DNA from: Anaerolineae bacterium
GTDB lineage: Bacteria > Chloroflexota > Anaerolineae > Promineifilales > Promineifilaceae
Assembly (NCBI GenBank): GCA_023382655.1
Contig: JAHDWK010000008.1
Span: forward strand, 1 to 64,000
Reading direction: 5' to 3'
DNA: 64,000 nt
Shown: positions 8,494-15,992 of the stretch, piece after piece
Layout of the letters: the number at the start of each line of letters is the position of its first letter
How positions within the stretch are numbered: position 1 is the stretch's first letter
The notes under the pieces: generated by a model
The model's database searches: none
What the model was told of the DNA's origin: nothing
Seen by the model: the letters and a program-made list of their open reading frames with translations, nothing else
Translations under genes and position numbers: made by a program

Positions 8494-9219
8494 TTAATCC
8501 GTAATCGTCAGCGTCACGGTGTCAAGGTTGTCTATGGGGATGTGTTCAAAGGCGGCAACACCCCAGGGGTTGGTGATTTGTTGGTGGGTACGGTCAGGGA
8601 GTTGCAGGGTGACGACGAACCCGGCTAAGTGGGGCCAGGCACGGCCGTGCGGCTGCACCCACACTTCCACCAGACAGTCGGTTGGGGCCAGGGCGTCCCG
8701 ATAAACCAGCACTTTGAGGGGCAAGTCGGCTTGTAACTCCTCGGTTGGTTCAAGCGCCAGCAGTAGCTCTGCATAACGCTCTTCTGTGGAAGAAGCACGG
8801 AGGGGGATAGGCGCGCCTTGGGGTTGCAGCAGGGTCAGCAGCTCGGCAGAGAGGCGGAAAGACCAGCCGTTTTCCAGTTTTTCTACGCCCATGCGCAGCC
8901 TATCTACCAGTGAAGGTGCAGCAGTGGGAGTTGGCAATAGGAAAGAGAGGTTGGGCTGCCGGGCGTTTTGTAGGGAGGGAAGGGCATCAGCCTGGTCGGC
9001 CAGGGCCAGGCGGTAGAGACGGCCGTAGGCGGCAGCACAGGTCAGGCAGCCATCCAGATGCGTGGCGATGTGGGGGAAGAGGGGGAAAGGGTCACGGCCG
9101 TCCATCTGCGCGGCCACATACCCATCAAGCTCCTCTAATACAGCGGCACAGGTGGCATCGTCGCCCGTCACCTGCAAAGCTGCCCTTAACTGTTTGTGTG
9201 TTGTCCTTTCATCGGCCAT
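8494..9219 (-). CDS. Zinc-finger anti-sigma-like protein
   Basis: 241 residues, ATG at 9219 after AGGAGA. H54-x3-C58-x2-C61 (HLDGCLTC) is the ZAS-type zinc-binding motif of anti-sigma factors, inside a helical region of about residues 10-75. The rest is soluble: a middle helical part and a beta-rich C-terminal domain of about 90 residues (LKVLVYRD...VTLQLPDRTHQQITNPWGVAAFEHIPI) resembling carboxypeptidase-regulatory or surface Ig-like modules. No transmembrane segment is seen, unlike most membrane anti-sigmas. It follows the ECF sigma gene in one operon, the normal order for sigma and anti-sigma, and faces the TPR-CHAT gene. It probably binds and silences the sigma factor; the signal is unknown. 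Confidence 0.7.
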   Translation of the reverse strand: MADERTTHKQLRAALQVTGDDATCAAVLEELDGYVAAQMDGRDPFPLFPHIATHLDGCLTCAAAYGRLYRLALADQADALPSLQNARQPNLSFLLPTPTAAPSLVDRLRMGVEKLENGWSFRLSAELLTLLQPQGAPIPLRASSTEERYAELLLALEPTEELQADLPLKVLVYRDALAPTDCLVEVWVQPHGRAWPHLAGFVVTLQLPDRTHQQITNPWGVAAFEHIPIDNLDTVTLTITD

Positions 9220-9308
9220 CCTGATCTTCTCCTATAGCAAAGACGTTCGCGGCAGCTAATTCCTTTCCTGTAAAAGCAGCGACTGGAGTTTGGTCAATCT
9301 CCAATCTC

Positions 9309-9926
9309 CTAATCGCCCATCTCCGCCAACAATATCACTAATGGTGGCCACTGGCGCAGCTTGGCGATGTTTTTAGAACGTGTGACCTGGATGTGGCTGG
9401 GCAGTGTTTCCATTTCAGCCAGTTTGCTTTCAATTTCAGCCAATATCTCATCAGGCAGGTCTTGCAGGTAACGGCCGATCACCACGCGGCGCGAGCGGTC
9501 ACTGATGGGCGCCTGTTGGATGGCGGCGTAGAGATCGTGTAAGTGGGCGGCGACGGCCGTTTCATCTTCCAGTGTAGGCTTTTCTACGGCCACGTTATTT
9601 AAAATATGGTCCAGGTCATCTTCGGCGGCAAAGGTCAGCCGGGCGCGGCGGCGCAGGGCATCAATGGCGATGTGGCTGGCGATTTGCCTGGCCCAGGCAC
9701 GGAAGGCAGCCGGTTCGTGACACGCATCCAGCCGTTGGTGAATGCGAATGAGGGCGGTTTGGGCACAGTCCTGTGCCAACGCCTCAGCTTCCGGCTGATC
9801 ATACACCACTTGCAGCGCCACCCGGCTGAGATAACTGAATAATGCAGCGTAGGCCTGCGGGTTGGCATCCTGGCAGGCATGATACCAGGTGGCGCTGTCC
9901 ATGTAAGCAGGGGGAGCGTGGTTCAT
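9309..9926 (-). CDS. ECF RNA polymerase sigma factor
   Basis: 205 residues. Region 2 is recognisable at about residues 20-95 (AYAALFSYLSRVALQVVYDQ, ALAQDCAQTALIRIHQRL, FRAWARQIASHIAIDALRRR), followed by a linker and region 4 at about 130-195 (SDRSRRVVIGRYLQDLPDEI, then LAEMETLPSHIQVTRSKNIAKLRQ as helix-turn-helix). The region 4 recognition helix is preceded by an unusual glutamate-rich stretch. The start codon lies 11 bases after a perfect terminator hairpin of the upstream cold-shock gene and has no clear Shine-Dalgarno, so expression may need read-through or a leaderless promoter. The ZAS protein follows 90 bases downstream. It likely drives a regulon that includes nearby surface or CHAT genes; that is inference. 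Confidence 0.85.
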   Translation of the reverse strand: MNHAPPAYMDSATWYHACQDANPQAYAALFSYLSRVALQVVYDQPEAEALAQDCAQTALIRIHQRLDACHEPAAFRAWARQIASHIAIDALRRRARLTFAAEDDLDHILNNVAVEKPTLEDETAVAAHLHDLYAAIQQAPISDRSRRVVIGRYLQDLPDEILAEIESKLAEMETLPSHIQVTRSKNIAKLRQWPPLVILLAEMGD

Positions 9927-9937
9927 AACTGGCTTCT

Positions 9938-9981
9938 ACGCAAAAAAATAGCACACGGTTTTGTGTGCTATTTTTTTGCGT
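9938..9981. terminator. Strong bidirectional-type terminator, 19-bp stem
   Basis: ACGCAAAAAAATAGCACAC (9938-9956) pairs perfectly with its complement at 9963-9981 around the loop GGTTTT. Both arms carry a run of seven A/T, giving a U-rich tract for the minus-strand cold-shock transcript. Its downstream edge is 11 bases from the sigma factor start codon. Confidence 0.9.
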
Positions 9982-9996
9982 TATCTATCTGTCTGG

Positions 9997-10212
9997 TTAC
10001 GGTAAAACAACGACATCTTGGGCTTGTAAGCCATTGCGGCCGGGGCCAACTGTGTATTCAACAGCCTGGCCGTCTTGCAATGTTTTGAAGCCATTGCCCT
10101 GGATGGCGCTGTAATGGACGAACAAATCGTCGCCGCCTTCACTGCGCTCAATGAAGCCAAAACCTTTGTCTTTGTTAAACCACTTGACAGTGCCAGTTTC
10201 ACGCTCTGCCAT
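9997..10212 (-). CDS. Cold-shock domain protein
   Basis: 71 residues, a single [23 protein letters not shown] (RNP1 is GFGFIE) and [10 protein letters not shown] (RNP2 FVHYS), with a C-terminal beta strand AQDVVVLP. Such proteins bind single-stranded RNA/DNA, act as RNA chaperones and antiterminators. ATG at 10212 follows GGAGG seven bases upstream. The long upstream gap (10213-10506) probably contains a structured 5-prime leader as is usual for cold-shock genes; no promoter could be assigned with confidence. A strong terminator follows immediately. Confidence 0.95.
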   Translation of the reverse strand: MAERETGTVKWFNKDKGFGFIERSEGGDDLFVHYSAIQGNGFKTLQDGQAVEYTVGPGRNGLQAQDVVVLP

Positions 10213-10493
10213 ATCAAAACCTCCAATTTCCAGGCAGCCAATTACGAACTAATGTTTACTAATACCGCAAAACCTGCTACCTGACTGTGAAGCTGAGGAG
10301 GTTTGTGGATTTCGTTACCTGTCCTAAAATAGCAGCCTGATTTGTAAATATCGGCGGAAAGGCTAACACAGAGAAGAGAGGTTGTCAATGCGCGGCAGGC
10401 TTTGCCTAAACGCTGCTAAGGTAAAAAGGAGATTGAGCGATCACCTTGCCACCCTATCACTTCCTCACCCTACCCCTCCTCACCCCATCACCT

Positions 10494-10499
10494 TATAAT
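10494..10499 (+). promoter_or_regulatory. -10 box of a leaderless promoter for tyrA
   Basis: TATAAT ends seven bases before the ATG at 10507, with no Shine-Dalgarno in between, the same layout as for the TPR-CHAT gene. Upstream is a C-rich, TCACC-reiterated stretch without a clear -35. Confidence 0.5.
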
Positions 10500-10506
10500 C
10501 AGGGCT

Positions 10507-11379
10507 ATGCAGGTGGAACGAATTTGTATTGTGGGGTTGGGATTGATTGGCGGGTCACTGGCGCTGGCGCTGCGGCTGGCACAGCGCACGGCCGTGCCCA
10601 CCTTTCCCCTCCATCTCACCATCGTAGATACCAACCCGGATACACGGGTGGCCGCCGAGCGGCTGGCCGATGTGGTGACAGACGATCTAGCGACCGGCGT
10701 GGCAACGGCGGAATTGGTGATTTTGGCGACGCCGGTGCGGACGATTTTGCATTGCCTGACGCTGCTGCCAGTGGTACGGCCGTCTGGCCTGATGATTCTC
10801 GACCTGGGTAGCAGCAAGGCGGATATTTGCCTTGTCATGGATAATTTGCCGGCCTCGTTTCAGGCGGTGGGCGGGCACCCCATGGCCGGTAAAGAGGTTG
10901 CCGGGTTTGGCGCAGCCACCCCCGATTTGTTTCAGGATCAGACATTTATCCTGTGCCAGACACAGCGCACGACGCCGCAAGTGGAAACTGTGGTGCTAGA
11001 CCTGGTGCGGCGAGTTCGGGCGCAACCGCTCTTTTTGCCACCGGCGTTGCATGATGAAATGGTGGCCACAATCAGCCATTTGCCATATGTGGTGGCGGCT
11101 TCGTTAATGCGAACGGCGGCGAGCCTGGCGGACGAGCGCTTGTGGCCGGTGAGTTCATCGGGTTTTCGGGACACGTCGCGGGTGTCGGGCACCAATCCCC
11201 AGATGATGCTAGACATTTTGCTCACCAACCGCACGGCCGTATTGGGGCAAATTGCGGCGTTTCAGGAACGGCTGACGGCCGTGACGCAACTTCTGCAAGC
11301 GGCTGATGAGGAGAAGCTCTATCGCTGGCTCAGCGAAACCCAGGCGGTGTATCAGACGTACCGGCGATTTAAGCAGTAA
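10507..11379 (+). CDS. tyrA: Prephenate dehydrogenase
   Basis: 290 residues. N-terminal Rossmann fold with the NAD-binding glycine motif ICIVGLGLIGGSLALAL at residues 6-22, then ILATPVRTI, LDLGSSK and the characteristic GGHPMAGKEVAGFGAA (about 121-136) with the catalytic His of TyrA. The C-terminal helical dimerisation part includes ISHLPYVVAASL and SSSGFRDTSRVSGTNP. It oxidatively decarboxylates prephenate to 4-hydroxyphenylpyruvate in tyrosine synthesis. There is no fused chorismate mutase or ACT domain, so feedback control through an ACT domain is absent. It stands alone, outside any aromatic-amino-acid operon in this window. Arogenate specificity cannot be excluded. Confidence 0.9.
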   Translation: MQVERICIVGLGLIGGSLALALRLAQRTAVPTFPLHLTIVDTNPDTRVAAERLADVVTDDLATGVATAELVILATPVRTILHCLTLLPVVRPSGLMILDLGSSKADICLVMDNLPASFQAVGGHPMAGKEVAGFGAATPDLFQDQTFILCQTQRTTPQVETVVLDLVRRVRAQPLFLPPALHDEMVATISHLPYVVAASLMRTAASLADERLWPVSSSGFRDTSRVSGTNPQMMLDILLTNRTAVLGQIAAFQERLTAVTQLLQAADEEKLYRWLSETQAVYQTYRRFKQ

Positions 11380-11390
11380 TATGTGGCGCA

Positions 11391-11447
11391 AATCGTAATC
11401 CGCAGTCTGAAATCCCAGTTACGGATTACCGATTACGCCGTACCGAT
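11391..11447. repeat. CGTAATC-word intergenic repeat
   Basis: CGTAATCCG (11394-11402) is followed by the complementary words CGGATTAC and CGATTACG (11422-11436), forming an imperfect hairpin between tyrA and the PII-like gene. Related word repeats occur at about 17898, 27429, 40288, 52187, 56920 and 62912. Confidence 0.75.
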
Positions 11448-11461
11448 TAATGGAGGTTCTT

Positions 11462-11827
11462 ATGTATATGCTGGTAATGGTGTTGGATGATCCCACGCGC
11501 CTCAATGAGATTCTGGATGCCTGGACGCAAGCCGGTGTGCCCGGCATCACCATTGTAGAAAGTACCGGCGTCAACCGCGTCCTGGCACGTCAGTCAGCGC
11601 GTGCTGCTTACGCGGGATTTGGGCAAATTTTTGGCGGGGGACGAGTCGGGCACAATACGATCTTTTCGGTGATACCCGCGCTGGAAGTCGCGGAAAAAGT
11701 GGTGGCGGCTACAGAAAGCGTATTAGGAAACCTGAGTGAGCCGCATACGGGGGTAATATTTGTGCTGCCGGTAACCCAGGCATGGGGTCTGTCGCCACAT
11801 ACGGCAAATCATCAGGGGGAGTCATGA
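11462..11827 (+). CDS. PII-like signalling protein
   Basis: 121 residues. The start is the second in-frame ATG (11462), five bases after GGAGG; the first ATG overlaps the ribosome-binding site. MYMLVMVLDDPTRLNEILDA followed by a ferredoxin-like beta-alpha-beta pattern and a Gly-rich loop (FGQIFGGGRVGHNTIFSVI) at the place of the PII T-loop resembles P-II/PII-like proteins of about 110-120 residues. The uridylylated tyrosine of classical GlnB is not conserved. The stop overlaps the start of a CaCA exchanger by four bases (ATGA), so the two are translationally coupled, similar to other PII-like proteins encoded next to the transporter they control. The ligand is unknown. Confidence 0.65.
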   Translation: MYMLVMVLDDPTRLNEILDAWTQAGVPGITIVESTGVNRVLARQSARAAYAGFGQIFGGGRVGHNTIFSVIPALEVAEKVVAATESVLGNLSEPHTGVIFVLPVTQAWGLSPHTANHQGES

Positions 11828-12819
11828 TCTGGTTGCAATTTATTATTAGCGCAGCGGTCGTGGTGATAGCCGCTCATTTTTTGGCGCAACATGGCGACAT
11901 TATTGCCGTGCGCACCAAATTGGGCGGGTTGTTTGTCGGTACGGTCTTTCTGGCGGCGGCTACTTCTCTGCCGGAGCTGCTGGCTTCGTTTAATGCGTTC
12001 CGCGTAGGCGCACCCAATCTGGCGGCCGGTAACTTTTTTGGCAGCAATATGGTGAACATGGCGTTGTTGGCTGTATTAGACCTGCTTTATTTTCAAGCGC
12101 CTTTGATGCGGCGGATTGCCGTCAATCATGTGCTGACGGCGGGACTGACGATATTGCTCATGCTTATTGCGGTTACTTCTATTGTGGCCGATATAGATAT
12201 TACCATTGGCTGGGTGGGACTGGATAGCATCATCATCATTGCCGGTTATTTTGTGGGTTTGTGGGTGATTCAACAGGGGGCGCGGGAAGGGGGGGCTACG
12301 GCCGTAACCCCCGACATAGAACCCGGCCCCAATTTCCCCTCCCTGCGGCGGGGTATCATCGGTTTTGCCCTTGCCACCATTGTCCTGATGACTGTTGTGC
12401 CCGTTTTGGTAAACGCCAGCACCGGTATTGCCGAGATCACCGGGTTGGGGACGGGTTTTGTGGGCACTTCGCTGCTGGCACTGGTGACATCGCTGCCGGA
12501 GCTGATTGCAGCGTTGGCCGCCATGCGGATCAATGCCTTCGATCTGGCTGTGGGCAACCTGTTTGGGTCGAGTGTATTTAATATGTTTGCCATGGGGCTG
12601 GCGGATTTTGCGTATTTAGACGGCCGTTTCCTGGGCGCGATTGATCCCAACTTTGCCATTGTTGGCCTGTTGGGCCTGCTGCTGACGGCGATGGCGCTTA
12701 TGGGCACGTTGGCTCGTGTAGAACGTCGTTTCCTCTTCATTGAACTTGACAGCGCTGCTATTTTGGTTGTCTATTTCCTGGGCATGTATCTATTACTTAT
12801 ACGCGGGGTGGGTATTTAG
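11824..12819 (+). CDS. Sodium/calcium exchanger family (CaCA) membrane protein
   Basis: 331 residues starting at ATG 11824, which overlaps the upstream stop codon. About ten hydrophobic segments arranged as two homologous halves, each with the alpha-repeat signature: FLAAATSLPELLASFNAFR with NLAAGNFFGSNMVNMALL in the first half, and SLLALVTSLPELIAALAAMR with DLAVGNLFGSSVFNMFAMG in the second. These G-S-N/TSLPE motifs form the cation site of YrbG/CaCA antiporters. It probably exports Ca2+ or exchanges cations against Na+ or H+ in the cytoplasmic membrane. Coupling to a PII-like protein suggests that a small-molecule signal controls transport. Confidence 0.85.
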   Translation: MIWLQFIISAAVVVIAAHFLAQHGDIIAVRTKLGGLFVGTVFLAAATSLPELLASFNAFRVGAPNLAAGNFFGSNMVNMALLAVLDLLYFQAPLMRRIAVNHVLTAGLTILLMLIAVTSIVADIDITIGWVGLDSIIIIAGYFVGLWVIQQGAREGGATAVTPDIEPGPNFPSLRRGIIGFALATIVLMTVVPVLVNASTGIAEITGLGTGFVGTSLLALVTSLPELIAALAAMRINAFDLAVGNLFGSSVFNMFAMGLADFAYLDGRFLGAIDPNFAIVGLLGLLLTAMALMGTLARVERRFLFIELDSAAILVVYFLGMYLLLIRGVGI

Positions 12820-12885
12820 CAATCGTTCGTTTGGCGATGGGGGCAGTTTTGGAGATTGGACCCATCGCCGACAGGGAGATGCATC

Positions 12886-13641
12886 ATGTACGAAACCAAT
12901 ATATATGAAGGAATGTTGGCCGAAACTGTCACATTGACCGGCGCAAAGGGGGACATCATCAATGCCTATTATGCCCGGCCGCTTGGCCCTGGCCCTTTTC
13001 CCGGCATGGTAATCATTCACCATATGCCTGGCTGGGACGAGTGGTACCGGGAAGCCACCCGCAAATTTGCTCATCATGGGTACGCGGCCGTGTCACCCAA
13101 TTTGTATTACCGCGCCGGGCATGGCACGCCGGAAGATGTGGCCGCCAAAGTGCGGGCGGCCGGTGGTCTGGCCGATGAGCAGGCGGTGGGCGATATTGCC
13201 GGGGCGCTGCATTTCCTGAAAGCCCAACCAATTTTGAATGGTAAAGTGGGCGTGTGGGGTACCTGTTCCGGTGGTCGCCATGCCTATCTGGCAGCCTGCC
13301 GCGCCCCTGGTTTTGACGCGGTGGTGGATTGTTGGGGCGGCCGTGTGGTCATGGCGGAGGCGGATCTGAATGCGAAGTACCCGGTCGCTGCCATTGATTA
13401 CACCAAAGACCTGGCCTGCCCCTTGCTGGGCATTTTTGGCGCAGATGATCACAGCCCCACGCCGGAGCAAGTGGCCCAGCATGAGGCGGAATTGAAAAAG
13501 CAGGGCAAGGAGTACGAATTCCACATGTATGACGGCGCGGGGCACGGCTTTTTTTATTATGATCGGCCGGCATACCGCCAGCAGCAAGCAGTGGATGGCT
13601 GGCAGAAAATATGGGCATTTTTAGGGAAGCATTTGGTGTAG
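12886..13641 (+). CDS. Dienelactone hydrolase family protein
   Basis: 251 residues, ATG at 12886 after GGGAGA. Alpha/beta hydrolase fold with nucleophile in GVWGTCSGGRHAYLA (the usual G-x-C-x-G nucleophile elbow of dienelactone hydrolases; here GTCSGG), a late aspartate in IFGADDHSPTP and the histidine in DGAGHGFFYYDRPAYR. These motifs are diagnostic of the DLH family, which includes carboxymethylenebutenolidase and many esterases of unknown substrate. No signal peptide, so cytoplasmic. It stands between the CaCA gene and a small DUF6295-like gene with about 40-65-base spacings in one direction, so co-transcription is possible. The physiological substrate is unknown. Confidence 0.88.
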   Translation: MYETNIYEGMLAETVTLTGAKGDIINAYYARPLGPGPFPGMVIIHHMPGWDEWYREATRKFAHHGYAAVSPNLYYRAGHGTPEDVAAKVRAAGGLADEQAVGDIAGALHFLKAQPILNGKVGVWGTCSGGRHAYLAACRAPGFDAVVDCWGGRVVMAEADLNAKYPVAAIDYTKDLACPLLGIFGADDHSPTPEQVAQHEAELKKQGKEYEFHMYDGAGHGFFYYDRPAYRQQQAVDGWQKIWAFLGKHLV

Positions 13642-13680
13642 TGTGTGGCCGCGGCCACACACTACACACTGGACGAGCGT

Positions 13681-13947
13681 ATGTGTACGATGATTGTGCA
13701 GCAGGTAACAATTGAGGGCAGCGGTAAGGGGCGCGAAGGTTGGATGGTGGTAAATCAGGCTAATGTTTCCTATGACCATCCTTTCCATGCGCCCTTTGAA
13801 CATGCCTTGAACATTGATTTTGTGAATGTGGGGCAAGGTCCCGGGGCGCGGGTGGCGGTGGAGTTAAGCGCCGAAGCCGCGCGCTCCCTGGTACAAACCA
13901 TTCAAGCCGTACTCGCCGAAGCGGAGAGTGGGGGGCATATTGTTTAG
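13681..13947 (+). CDS. Small conserved protein, DUF6295-like
   Basis: 88 residues from ATG at 13681 (MCTMIVQQVTIEGSGKGREG). The pattern MCT-I-V, SGKG-GW, V-YDHP-HAP-EH-LNIDF, followed by VAVELSAEAARSLV, matches the small family annotated DUF6295 as far as remembered. It is soluble, mixed alpha/beta, function unknown. The last codons overlap by four bases with the convergent lipoprotein gene. The 5-prime gap contains repeated ACACAC words but no strong Shine-Dalgarno. Confidence 0.65.
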   Translation: MCTMIVQQVTIEGSGKGREGWMVVNQANVSYDHPFHAPFEHALNIDFVNVGQGPGARVAVELSAEAARSLVQTIQAVLAEAESGGHIV

Positions 13948-14480
13948 TGAGCGGTGCAACCCTCCAGACGTGAGCAGAAGGCGTGGCAAACGTCTGCGGT
14001 AAGTCCCGCATACAAGATGTAAAACTCATTGTTGTCGCGGGTCAAGGTATAGCTGTGGCTGCATGGTTCCAGGGTGGGTGACTGTGGTCCGCGTAAGTTA
14101 GTGTCGGGGACGCATTGCATGAAGGTAATCGGATTCAACAGAGCAGCCCGGTCACCGACGGCCACAATACCACTGTTTTGGGGGATGTTGGGATCACTGT
14201 AGACGCGGGTGCTGACGGCGCCGGCCTCCTGATAGCAGCCAACAATGGCACTGATACCGGCAATGGGCGCGCCGAATTGGGGCTGCCCGGCCAGAGTAGC
14301 CATCACCCCCAATGAGGTGAGCGCATCAGTAAAACTTTGCCCTTCAATCGTGTTGTAGCCCTCTAGTTCTGGCAGTAGTTCTGCGGCTGAGCCACCGCCA
14401 CCACCGGGCAGCATGTCACAACTGACCAAAAGCAATAAGGACAACATCATGACGCTTAGAAGAATAAACATTTTGGACAT
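13944..14480 (-). CDS. Putative lipoprotein of unknown function
   Basis: 178 residues from ATG at 14480 (AGGAG eight bases upstream; an in-frame TTG six bases earlier is less likely). MSKMFILLSVMMLSLLLLVSC is a lipoprotein signal with lipobox LVSC, followed by a Gly-rich linker. The mature part contains paired cysteines (GCYQEAGAV, FMQCVP, LEPCSHSY, DVCHAFCSRLEGC) that could form disulfides outside the membrane. No family is recognised. It overlaps the convergent DUF6295-like gene by four bases and is divergent from the epoxide-hydrolase-like gene. Confidence 0.6.
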   Translation of the reverse strand: MSKMFILLSVMMLSLLLLVSCDMLPGGGGGSAAELLPELEGYNTIEGQSFTDALTSLGVMATLAGQPQFGAPIAGISAIVGCYQEAGAVSTRVYSDPNIPQNSGIVAVGDRAALLNPITFMQCVPDTNLRGPQSPTLEPCSHSYTLTRDNNEFYILYAGLTADVCHAFCSRLEGCTAH

Positions 14481-14559
14481 TCGCAAACTCCTTTTTATTG
14501 ATTGCTGGTTTTACCTTTGATAAGAGCAACCAACACAGCCTTTGTGGGAGGTCATCACA

Positions 14560-15450
14560 ATGATAACAATTACCAATGGTTATGAACATGACTTTATTCA
14601 GACCAACGGCATCACCTTGCACACCGTCATGGCCGGGCCAGCAGATGGCCAGCCTATTATACTACTGCATGGGTTCCCCGAAGCCTGGTTTGGCTGGCGC
14701 AAGCAGATCATGGCTCTGGCGGGGCAGGGCTTTCGGGTGATTGTGCCCGACCAGCGCGGCTACAACCTGAGCGACAAACCACGCGGCGTGGCGGCATATC
14801 ATCTGGATAATCTGGCGCGGGATGTAATTGGTTTGATGGATGGGATGGGATACCAGGATGTATATCTGGCGGGGCATGATTGGGGCGGGGTGGTGGGTTG
14901 GTGGCTGGCTGTGCATTTTCCGCAACGGCTGCGCAAACTGGCGTTTCTGAATGTGCCGTTTCCCACCGTTGCCGTGGCCGCGGTACGGGCAGGCAATACG
15001 GCGCAGCGGCGTAAGAGCTGGTATGTGTTGGCTTTTCAACTGCCCTGGATCGCGGAACGGGGTTTCCGGCAGCAAAATGTGGGCGAGGGGCGCAATATCT
15101 TGCTGCGTACCAGTCACAAGACAACATTTTCCCCGGCAGAACTGTTGGTCTATGAACACGCCTGGGCAAAACCGGGGGCGGTAACGGCGATGCTTAACTG
15201 GTATCGGGCTAATTTGCGTTTGTTTCTGACGATGCCGCAGCCACCGTCGGCTTCCATTCTGACGCCGACGTTGATGCTGTGGGGAGAACAAGACCGGGCG
15301 TTGGGCAAAGAGCTAGCGTCGCCGAGTATTGAGTTATGCGCGGACGGCCGTCTCCACTTTTTCCCTAACGCTTCTCACTGGCTGCAACATGATGAGGCGG
15401 AGGCGGTGAACAGGTATTTAGGGGAGTTTTTCAGTACACAAAAGGAATGA
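14560..15450 (+). CDS. Alpha/beta hydrolase, epoxide hydrolase-like
   Basis: 296 residues, ATG at 14560 after GGGAGG. Motifs in order: oxyanion loop HGFPEAWFGW (HGxP, about residues 39-48), VPDQRGYNLSDKP, nucleophile elbow AGHDWGGVVGW with the Asp nucleophile typical of epoxide hydrolases and haloalkane dehalogenases rather than the Ser of esterases, late acid in LWGEQDRALG, and catalytic His in FPNASHWLQHDEAE. The family opens epoxides or cleaves C-halogen bonds via an alkyl-enzyme ester. Lid residues are not sufficient to separate the two activities. It overlaps the 3-prime end of the convergent methyltransferase gene by 20 bases. Confidence 0.85.
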   Translation: MITITNGYEHDFIQTNGITLHTVMAGPADGQPIILLHGFPEAWFGWRKQIMALAGQGFRVIVPDQRGYNLSDKPRGVAAYHLDNLARDVIGLMDGMGYQDVYLAGHDWGGVVGWWLAVHFPQRLRKLAFLNVPFPTVAVAAVRAGNTAQRRKSWYVLAFQLPWIAERGFRQQNVGEGRNILLRTSHKTTFSPAELLVYEHAWAKPGAVTAMLNWYRANLRLFLTMPQPPSASILTPTLMLWGEQDRALGKELASPSIELCADGRLHFFPNASHWLQHDEAEAVNRYLGEFFSTQKE

Positions 15451-15916
15451 GCTTCCGCACCCGGCTTTGGTATTTGCTGTAATTGGCGTATTTTTCGGCC
15501 AGCCATTGTTCTTCGCGGCGGGATTTGGCATCGAACAAGAGGAAGAGCAGCAGCGCCAGCACCAGGGTAAACCCACTATGCATGAACAGTCCCCAGCCAA
15601 ATGCGCCCAAGATGATGCCGCTGTAAATGGGATGGCGTACCAGGCGATACGCGCCATGTTCCACCATTTGCGCGTCTTCTTTGGGATGGGGCACGGCCGT
15701 AATGTTATCCCCCAGACTCCACACCCCCGCCAACGCCAGCAGCAGCCCGCCACCCATAAAAACCAGCCCGGCAGCCAGGCTGATGGTGTGCCAGGGTTCG
15801 GGCCAGGGGGTAGACGGCCGTAACACCAACGGCGTCAGCGCCATCAGCCCTAACAGCCCAAACTGCACCACCACATATCCCTCACCCCGCTTGCCTGCTA
15901 ACTTATCCCATTTCAA
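15431..15916 (-). CDS. Isoprenylcysteine/phospholipid methyltransferase family membrane protein
   Basis: 161 residues with about four membrane spans. The C-terminal signature VEHGAYRLVRHPIYSGIILG and EEQWLAEKY is that of the ICMT/PEMT group, where the RHPxY-E motif binds S-adenosylmethionine. The bacterial members methylate lipids, isoprenoids or unknown membrane-bound carboxyls; the substrate here cannot be deduced. It is convergent with the hydrolase and is followed upstream by an intergenic word repeat before the YeeE gene; no operon partner is evident. Confidence 0.8.
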   Translation of the reverse strand: MKWDKLAGKRGEGYVVVQFGLLGLMALTPLVLRPSTPWPEPWHTISLAAGLVFMGGGLLLALAGVWSLGDNITAVPHPKEDAQMVEHGAYRLVRHPIYSGIILGAFGWGLFMHSGFTLVLALLLFLLFDAKSRREEQWLAEKYANYSKYQSRVRKLIPFVY

Positions 15917-15934
15917 GGTGTGCCTCTAAAGGTA

Positions 15935-15985
15935 TTGGGATATTAACCAATCTCTCAATATCTCAATATCTCAATATCCCAATCT
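15935..15985. repeat. CAATATCTC-word intergenic repeat
   Basis: ATTGGGATATT followed by three copies of CTCAATAT and a CCCAATCTCC tail gives an imperfect hairpin. The same words form a perfect 22-bp stem at 32977-33030. Confidence 0.75.
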
Positions 15986-15992
15986 CCTTCTT

